From NCBI GenBank assembly GCA_951640195.1, contig OX621163.1, positions 2,046,001 to 2,110,000 on the forward strand: a stretch of DNA of 64,000 bases, written 5' to 3'. Shown here piece after piece: positions 56,549 to 64,000 of the stretch. The stretch's first letter is position 1. Each line of letters begins with the position of its first letter. A program made the position numbers and the translations under genes. Origin of the DNA: Porpolomopsis calyptriformis. Taxonomy: Eukaryota; Basidiomycota; Agaricomycetes; Agaricales; Hygrophoraceae. The notes below the pieces were generated by a model. That model was not told the origin of the DNA, ran no database searches, and was given only the letters and a program-made list of their open reading frames with translations.

Positions 56549-59500
56549 ATGTTCTCTCAGCTTCCTTCATTTATGAGCGCTCAGTCTCAGGACAATGGGC
56601 TCATTCCAAGTCAACAAAATGGTCTGGATTCAATCACCCTTGGCCAGCTCAAAGCTATGGTTGGGTCCGTTCCAAAACCCAAGGTCAAACCCTCAATTAA
56701 CCAGTCATCCAGTCATTTAAATCTTCACGAATAGCAATCGCACTACGATTTTCGGTACGACGATGAGGATACCGTGTTGAACGAATTAGAGGAGTTTTAT
56801 TCTTACGTTGAAATGCCGCAAGTTGCAGAGAATCTTAAGGCATGGCATGGCTCGTTTGATAGAGGTGGGTCTCCACTCACCTCGTAAGACGATATTTTAA
56901 TCGGCGGACTTGGCAGAGTGGACGAGGACCTCGTTTTCTAGGCGCAAAGCCCACGTTGAGGTTTTGTTGGAAAGTCTGGAACATCGTGATGCGGAAATCC
57001 GATTTACAAACGCTCGACGGCTGTTCTACATTCTACAGGGTGAGCACTACAAATAGATATGCCGTCAAATCGTTACTGGACATCTTTGAAACAGGCACAT
57101 TCGCTGAGACAGCGTCAGCGGAGCATCAGCTCCACTGGATCTTCGAGAACTGTAAGGTCGTACAAGCGGCGAATGGTGTCAGCAAAATAACTGAGGCTTT
57201 GAGGATCGCGAGCTCCAAACATGATCTCCTTTGGTAACTCAATTTTCAATTTTTTCATCCATTTGCTGATATTTTCGGTTCGATTTACAGTAGCCTTTCG
57301 GACGCGGACGTGGAGCTCCTCAATATCTCAGCTGCCGATAAAGCGGATGTTACTGAAGAAATGACAACAGAAATCTCTGTTTATCTCGGCATGCTGTATC
57401 ATCTTATTGAGGTATTGAAAGGTCACGATGAGTTTGCCGACGAATTAAGTGAGGGACTCTTCCTCTCATGACCTATTGAGACCTTACGTATTCTTTAAGT
57501 GAGCCTGGACCCACCCCTTCCCGTCTTTCTTTTTAATCTGGTTTCTGGACTGCGGGACAAAAGTGCCAAGGGCTATCCAATCAAGAAAGTGATTGCCAAT
57601 CATCTCTTCGTGCAGGACGCTTCTAACTCGCTTCACAGCTCCTCCTTGTCTTATGGAAAACACTTTTGACTTGTTGCGGTGGTGTTCGTGAACTGGCTCG
57701 CGTGAAGAAGCTAGCGCGCGAATTGTCAGGTCTGCCATCCGCCCCCGGAGAAGGTGGGATATTCCACATACCGCTGAAAATCAATTTTGATATTCTCAAC
57801 AGTCATGCTTATCAAATCCTCACCGCTCGACATTGAGGCATTCCGTCAAGAAATATCGGTGAAATATCCAACATTTATCCCGGTTGCACAATCTCCCACG
57901 GAGACGCCGCCTTTGAAGCCCGCACCAACGTCTAAGCTAGCGCAGGCTTATTCTCCGATTCCCATCCGCCACCATTACCATCACGATGATTCTGACTCGA
58001 ACCAATCGGGTCTCCAGAATAACGCCCCTAGCCATCCTTTCCCACTACAACAGCCCCCGAACGGACCCTACCGCCCAACGCCTCAGCCGGCGACGCCGGC
58101 ACCTTCTCCACCTCAGTCTCCTAAACCTAAAAAACAACAATATCAAACCGACCAAAACCGCCCGTTCTTGTTTCCATTCTCGCGACACCAATTTGACAAG
58201 GATGCCCGACTTGTCCCGTTTGCTATTGACGAGGCTGATAAGCTGTACAACAAACACATGTATGTCAGCTTGGCCCTCACCCAAATGTGGCGGACGAGGG
58301 AAGATTGTATGATGGCAGAAAGTGGTCTAGAGCGCATGCCTGGTGCAGAAGGTGAATTTGAGTCATCCACTGTGAAGCCTAATGTAAGTGATTATTGAAG
58401 CATCCTTAAGCATTGTATTCATTCCTCCTAGGACTCAGATACGGCAGAATCTTTACCTGATGTTGCATTGTTAGATGCCAAGATAGCGGAAGCTGTGAGA
58501 GCAATAGAGGATGCCAAATCAGGGAATGACATGCGAAACGCAAAAGAAAGAAAGGAAGATCTGATGCGTCTGAAAAGAGTAGAACAGATCTATGTGAGGG
58601 ACCCGTGATCTCATTTTTGCGAGACGTTCTCTAAATTCTATCCAGAGTGCCGTCCTGCCTGTTTTATCTGGTTGGGTACTCGTGTTGTTGAAACTTCTTC
58701 TTGCGACTGTTTCAGCAAGCACAGGTAATCAGCCTCCACCGTCGACTACGTCGTCTGTTTTCCCCCCTGGCGTTGCCTCACGTAAATGGCCCATCACATC
58801 ACCAATTCTGTTTAATGACTGAAGTTTGATCAGCTGCTCAGGATCAGCCTCTAGCGCCACCACCCACCCTGGACGAAATTGACGCAATCCGCCATCGCGA
58901 GATTACATCGAAGGCAGTCTCGGCAATTTTATTATTAGTTTTGAAATGGTTTAAAGCATCCCGTAAGCTTCCGTTTTATGCTGTAACATGAAAACTTGAT
59001 CTTTAATGTGCATCGTCTCCGAAACAGACGTCATGAAGTTTCACCACTTGGGCCAACTTCTCCTAGACACAAATTGCCTACTGTTGATTCTCAAGATGTT
59101 CGGCTTGCAGGAGGTATCGACCTCGGTGGTTTCCAAAGCGGAGTCCATGGAGAACAAGTCGGTTGTCTTTTGAATTGAACGTTCACTTTCTGAGATCTCC
59201 CTAGTTTCTTTCGTTATTGTCAATCGAATTTCACAAAAGATCCCCAACCTATTCGCCCCGAAGATATTTCACGTGTTCCGTGGCAAACGGTTACACGGAC
59301 AACCCAACTTCCCAACGGTGTCAAACGCGAAGAGGAGGTGGAGTTACTTATGGAATTTTCTTGGCGCAACTTTTTCTCCACGATCAACTTCGCAAAAATT
59401 ATGCAGAAGTTGTCGAAGCATCGATCTCATCGTATCTGGATGCTTGTGCAATACAAGAGTTCTGTGTGTATTGTGGAATTTTGCCTTGTGTCAAACTTAT

Positions 59501-60675
59501 GAAATTTTAGGCCGTACTGAAACGCGTCCTGCGGGTGTCGCACCCAATGTTGCAGTTGCACATTCTCAAGCTCATTAAAAGCCAAGTACCCTTCTGTGGG
59601 CGCAAATGGCGGCAATGTGAGTTTATATTAATGTTGTGTTTCAATCTAACATCGAGAATCAGCAAATATGAAGGTCATTACTTCTATTTACCTCAACTGT
59701 AGACCTGACCTTCGGGACGAATGGCTTACTGGGACCGAAGTTGACGATGTTACCGATGCTCAGGTGCGTTCTTTTCACCACCTTCACTCTCAGGGTGCTC
59801 CATCTCTGTTGACCAGGCCCAGGAACAAGCCCTGCGTCACCTTGTAAAGTTTTGTGAGTGATTATTTCTATTCTTCCCATACTGCTGCTCAATAATTCTG
59901 CGCATTGCCAGACAACAACAAGAGATATGGCCCCATCAATTCGAATGCACATGGACAAGCGCACAGACGATCTATCAGCATGTCTCATCACTTAGAGGGT
60001 TTACATCCTGGCCCCGAGCTTTCGGGAATCATCCGACCTCTTGGGACACCCAATATCGTCGAAGCAGATGTCTTCCCTCCATCCCGTTCACAAGCTCCTG
60101 ACCCTTCCATATTCCTACCTTTCATCACGGAGGATATTGCATTTGAGGAAGAGTATGAAGAATATCTCTCGGACCTTGGCTGGTCAGATCAGCAATCTAG
60201 TGATAGCCCATTGTGGGAGTCCGCATGGCAACGTCTCCCATCCCTTGATGGAGAAATTGCAGATGGTATCAGCGATAGCGAGAGTATTGCTTCGATTGGG
60301 GATTTGGGGGACGACCCTCGTTTGGACATAGGCCGAGATGACCGCGATACTGTTGACGAAAATCGGAATGATTGGGAGGTAAGTTGTATACATGCGTGAA
60401 CCTGCGTAGCCACTAAGGCGGCGATCCAGCATTTAAGCCCTAAAACAATGGCCGCACTTCCCAAATCGCCTGCTGGGGCGCGCCGGTCGAGCTCAGGAGG
60501 TGGACTTCGTCCTGTTTTGCCCTTCGGGTTAGATGACGGAAGCGCTGTGGATCTCGAGGATGACGAAAACGAATCAGAAATGGGGCCTATTCCTCGGGAG
60601 CAATCCAGTCCTTTTGCTGCTGGGGCAGGGGTCGACGAAGTCGAATATGCTTATGGGTGGGTAATTACTGCCTGA
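56549..60675 (+). CDS. FAR11: Far11/STRIP subunit of the STRIPAK complex
   Basis: Far11 (STRIP1/2 in animals) is the scaffold of the STRIPAK phosphatase-kinase complex, which in filamentous fungi controls hyphal fusion, fruiting and septation. The start MFSQLPSFMSAQSQDNGLIP (56549) is followed, over an intron, by YDFRYDDEDTVLNELEEFYS, YVEMPQVAENLKAWHGSFDR, then RRKAHVEVLLESLEHRDAEI, RFTNARRLFYILQGTFAETA. Then come HQLHWIFENCKVVQAANGVS, ISVYLGMLYHLIEVLKGHDE, SLDPPLPVFLFNLVSGLRDK and LWKTLLTCCGGVRELARVKK. A Pro/Gln-rich linker (near 57900-58140) separates this N1221 domain from the C-terminal DUF3402 domain: LVPFAIDEADKLYNKHMYVS, FHHLGQLLLDTNCLLLILKM and VLRVSHPMLQLHILKLIKSQ. A late exon HLSPKTMAALPKSPAGARRS and EVEYAYG end the protein. 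The terminal codons are ambiguous because an intron may begin after AYG. About 15 introns are present. Confidence 0.9.
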
Positions 60676-60938
60676 TGCAATGCCTCTCTGACAATCAATC
60701 AGGGTGTAAATTTTTATTGACCTCCTCGTCGAAGTGCTTTGGATGCGGATAATCATCTACATAGACAGTTTCTATTACACTTATGTTACATGAATGGATT
60801 AGAAGAAAATGACAGAAATGCGCGAAGATGGGTATCATACGAAATAAGACTCTGAATATGGATGGTCGTGACATTACGAGACAATCAACACGCATAAGGG
60901 GAGGATTACAACCACATCAAGCTTCCACTATCGTCTGG
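60676..60938. other. Convergent intergenic region
   Basis: Holds the 3' ends of FAR11 (plus) and the kinesin-8 gene (minus). If FAR11 uses one more intron, its stop would fall near 60716. Nothing else is seen. Confidence 0.35.
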
Positions 60939-63900
60939 TCACCGCCAAGATGGCCGTGCCCTGCTAAAACTCAAGTCTGCACTCCCATTGAGATCCATCG
61001 GAATAGCCAAGTTTGCAGATGAGGTCGACCCAACCAAACCACTGTGTTTGACTCTAAGCCCACCCATCGTCACGGAACGCGACATTGAACCGTTCGCCAG
61101 CAATGACACCCGCTTCGCCCTCTTTGCCGGTGATCTTTCCGCCAACATCACTCGTCTCGGCCCTCCGTCTTTAGCGCCGTCCGCTGTGGGTGGCGAAAGG
61201 CGTGGAATCAGGCTAGATTTTCGGCGTCCTTTCTCAATACGCACACCAATACCCGACCTCCTCCGCCCAGCTTTGGTGATTCCTGCTCCCACAACTCGCG
61301 GCGCAGGTTGACCTCGCTTTCCAGGACTCGTGTGTACATGGCGATCTCGACCTTTGGGAACATGGAGGGAATTATGGCCAGATATACTGCGGTTTCCGCT
61401 GCTCCTTCCCGAACTCTCGGGTGTAAGCAACTGATTGAGGCTTCTGTCTGCGAGAGGACAAACGACCCCCTGTCCATGTTTCACGGGACTTCCACTCTCG
61501 TCGTCCTCAACCAGGCTCCCAAGAGCCGATCCTTTTGATCTGGATTTCAAGAAACTGGGATCCAACCGGCTCGCCCGTGGTCTCTTCCCCGCCATCGCAT
61601 GCGGTCGTGATATTAACAGAGTCGAGGTATCACCGGCCAACATGAAGCTGGCATTAACACTATCGTCCGTCTTCTCGTTCTCGTCCTCCCACTCGCTTTC
61701 TGAGCCGCCTAACGATATCTGCCGCTGTGTCGGAGCTGAACCTGACACGTCCGGTGTTGTAACAGAAACGACAATCGAAGTATCCTGGGACGACGACTTT
61801 AACCCTCCGTCATCTAAATTCCCCTGTCCAACTTCGTCTTTCCACTGAACGTTTTTCGTACTCTTCTTTTCCTTGACTCTATCAGACGCTCTCCGATATG
61901 GTGCTCCAGCCATGCTAGATCGCAGGGATCGCCGGGGTGACCTGTAACCTGATCTCCCAGGAGAATGACCTTCATCGACCGATCCGTAAGTTGAAGGTCG
62001 TCCGGAACCAAGAGCACTGAGCGATGTTCTCTTTGAACTAACATTCACTTCATGGAACGCGGCAGGACCCGAGTTTTCCCTTCGCATGGATGTGGTGACA
62101 TAACCATTGAGGCTCTCACAAAACGTGGGAGCTATCATATCCTTGGCGTACCCTTCCGTCGAACGGCCGACCAACCCCACAAAAGCTTCGTCATTTTTCT
62201 CTTTCAACTTCTCCAAGGACGCCGCCACTCTTCCCACCCCATCGTTACCACCGCCTTCTGACGAAGAAAGTACCCGGCTTGCTTCGCTCACTACAACAGT
62301 AGACCGCGCAAGCATGCCCAACAGGGTCACCACAACATTCGCCATCTCCTCCACAGCCCCTTTCATTACGTCTCTATCTTCCTCCGCTCGAGCTTGCTCC
62401 AATTCAGCCTTCTTGCAACTCGCATCCAGCCGCACGTTATCTACGCTCAGGTCATCCAATTTTTCTGACTTTCGTTCCGAAACCGCACGTAATGTCGCCT
62501 CGAACATCGCCAGAGCGTTGGCCGATCGTTGAAGCCGGACGTTGAGTGCCGAATCGAGTTTCATAGCCTGTGTTTCGGCGTTTGCTAAAGCTTGCAACAT
62601 CGCGCGTTCAGCTTCCAGATCAGGGGAAAGGGGATCAGAGCTGGTCGCTGAATAGCCGTCGATCTGCTGCAAACGCGCCCGGATGACCTTCAATTTAACA
62701 TCCGCAATGGCAAGTTTACTCGCGCACGTTGCGCCATCAAGGATAGAAGCCCTGGTCTGCACCACCTTGGTTTTCACGTCGTTCTTGCAGCGCTCGACTT
62801 CCGCGCTTGCTTCCACTCTCTTGCGTCGCTGGATATCTCCCTCCAAGTTGAGCTTCCCCGCGAGTTTCGCCTTTAACTCGGCCACTTCGATGTTCAACTT
62901 GGTGATTGCCTCGACGTAGCGTCCGACATGTCTGTCGACGTTGACGACATTACGGGTCACAACTTTGGTCTTTATCTTCGTGGCTCGTTCAGCGTACAGC
63001 AGCGTGTTGTGTGTATCATCGAAGTGGTTCGACGCGGGTGCAATGCAAACGATCATGACCGTCTTGCAATTTCCACCAAGGGAGAATTTGAGAAGGCGAG
63101 TGAGCTTGCTATTTCGGTAGGGTACATGACGGATTGCACCACCGCTTTCGCAGAGCGCGTTGATGCAGTTTCCGAGAGCGAGGAGAGACTTGTTGATGTT
63201 CGCTCCTTCGACCATGCGTTGACCCATGTTCGTGGTAGCCGCAGCGCGCTCGCTGCCGGCAAGATCGATGATGGAGAGTGTGGCCATGGTTCTCTGTTCC
63301 GTTACCGAGGCAGTACGAGGGGACTGCGTCACGTGCACTTGGAGTACGGCGTGCGATCGAGAACTTGTCTCGTTAGCATGAGTTGGACTTTGCGTTCGCC
63401 GTGCGTTTCCTTGCAGTACGATCTCCTTAACCTCTTCGGCGGACTTGGGTCTCAGCTCTACAAGGCCGACAACTTTCACGGTCTTGTCCTCGCGGATGGA
63501 GAGGCCGCCGCGTACAATCGGCGTATTAGGGTCAGCGAGGAGGTCACGGATTTCTTCGTTGTAAATTTCAAGGAAGGTGACCATGACTTCGACGTCGTAT
63601 TCATCCCTTCGATCTTCGATGCGTTGGAAGAGCTCTGCCATGGTAAGGTAGATGATACCAGGGTCCGAGTCGGTACCACTAATAGTGTGAGTTTTACCGC
63701 ACCCCGTGGCCTAAATGATGAATAATAATGGGTAAGGCGCACGAGTTGGAAACCAAAGGCAAGGACTGACGCCGTACGCGAAAACTGTCGCGTTGTAGCC
63801 GTCAAGAAGACCCTTAAGAAGGGTCTCTGTTGTTCCCTCGTATACATCTTGTTGTCTCGCCTCGTGATTAAAGACCTTGTCGAACATGAATCGTTTATCT

Positions 63901-64000
63901 TTGTACCGCTTCGTCCCGGGAGGTAAAAACCCGCGTTCCACGAAGGCCTTTGCCCTGTCTTTTTCGTCGGGATCAAAGGTGATGATCCGGTCGTCGACAA
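60939..64000 (-). CDS. KIP3: Kinesin-8 (Kip3 family), partial at the right edge
   Basis: Kip3-type kinesins walk to microtubule plus ends and depolymerise them, controlling spindle length. The gene enters from the right edge, so its start is missing. The first visible exon gives IITFDPDEKDRAKAFVERGF, the loop-2 like KDKRFMFDKVFNHEARQQDV and ATVFAYG. An intron (about 63712-63772) leads to ATGCGKTHTISGT, the P-loop with the Cys typical of kinesin-8. Then come TFLEIYNEEIRDLL, NETSSRSHAVLQVHV (switch I), LSIIDLAGSERA (switch II), NINKSLLALGNCINALCE, HVPYRNSKLTRLLKFSLGGN and HFDDTHNTLLYAERATKIKT. A neck and coiled coil follow. The tail of about 500 residues is basic and Ser-rich, ending SFSRARPSWR at TGA 60939-60941. 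The long plus-strand frame at 62928-63725 is antisense. Confidence 0.93.

Noticed and set aside
62928..63725. 265-codon plus-strand open frame
   Set aside because: It is exactly antisense to the kinesin-8 motor domain, whose motifs are unambiguous, and it starts at no trustworthy context; the open frame is a by-product of codon composition.

Overview
The window is nuclear DNA of a basidiomycete fungus, probably Agaricomycotina. Genes are densely packed and contain many short introns (mostly 46-70 nt). The protein set is fungal: homoisocitrate dehydrogenase of the fungal lysine pathway, a Far11 STRIPAK subunit, a Kip3-type kinesin-8, PCL-like cyclins, Dre2 and a mitochondrial ClpX. A C-terminal domain that I recall from Agaricomycetes proteins (17777-18500) points the same way. 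No rRNA, tRNA, CRISPR or complete transposon was recognised. Almost every gene is spliced, so CDS entries give the full genomic span from start codon to stop codon. Where exons were joined by hand, this is stated; four long models (551, 462, 416 and 673 aa) and an ALAS-preceding aminotransferase (492 aa) came out as exact multiples of three.

Layout. 0-11 kb: Sfr1/Mei5-like recombination factor, METTL3/Ime4 mRNA m6A methyltransferase, a Cld1/ABHD4-type hydrolase (minus), Cwc21 splicing factor, acetylornithine aminotransferase and 5-aminolevulinate synthase. 11.8-22.4 kb (minus): a giant coiled-coil GAR/GAS2-domain protein, a protein with a 15-unit WG-octapeptide array, and homoisocitrate dehydrogenase. 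22.4-31.7 kb: Cdt2 WD40 protein, Arl1, a relic-containing gap, the AC19 RNA polymerase subunit, a small unknown protein, Yvh1 phosphatase and a HEI10/CCNB1IP1 crossover protein. 31.8-40 kb: a CUE-domain protein, Dre2, a two-RRM U2B-like protein, a foldback element and PCL-like cyclin 1. 40-52.8 kb: cactin, ClpX, a forkhead factor, Emp24, RanBP1 and Uba1. 53.3-64 kb: PCL-like cyclin 2, Far11, and a kinesin-8 that runs off the right edge.

These are mainly conserved housekeeping genes rather than a cluster. Recurrent themes are splicing (Cwc21, cactin, U2B-like), meiosis and recombination (Sfr1, Ime4, HEI10), cell cycle and ubiquitin (Cdt2, Uba1, two cyclins), and mitochondrial metabolism (Arg8, Hem1, Lys12, ClpX). 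The most unusual observations concern gene structure. Two genes need a 7-nt microexon to restore an invariant motif (HEI10 at 29971-29977, ClpX at 43585-43591), amid other exons of 13-25 nt. METTL3 needs a GC-AG intron. Two divergent gene pairs have only 33 and 38 bp between start codons. Other notable items are the WG-repeat array, a 26-bp inverted repeat inside a cyclin exon, a 162-bp foldback element, and a duplicated fragment of the GAR gene 13 kb from its source.
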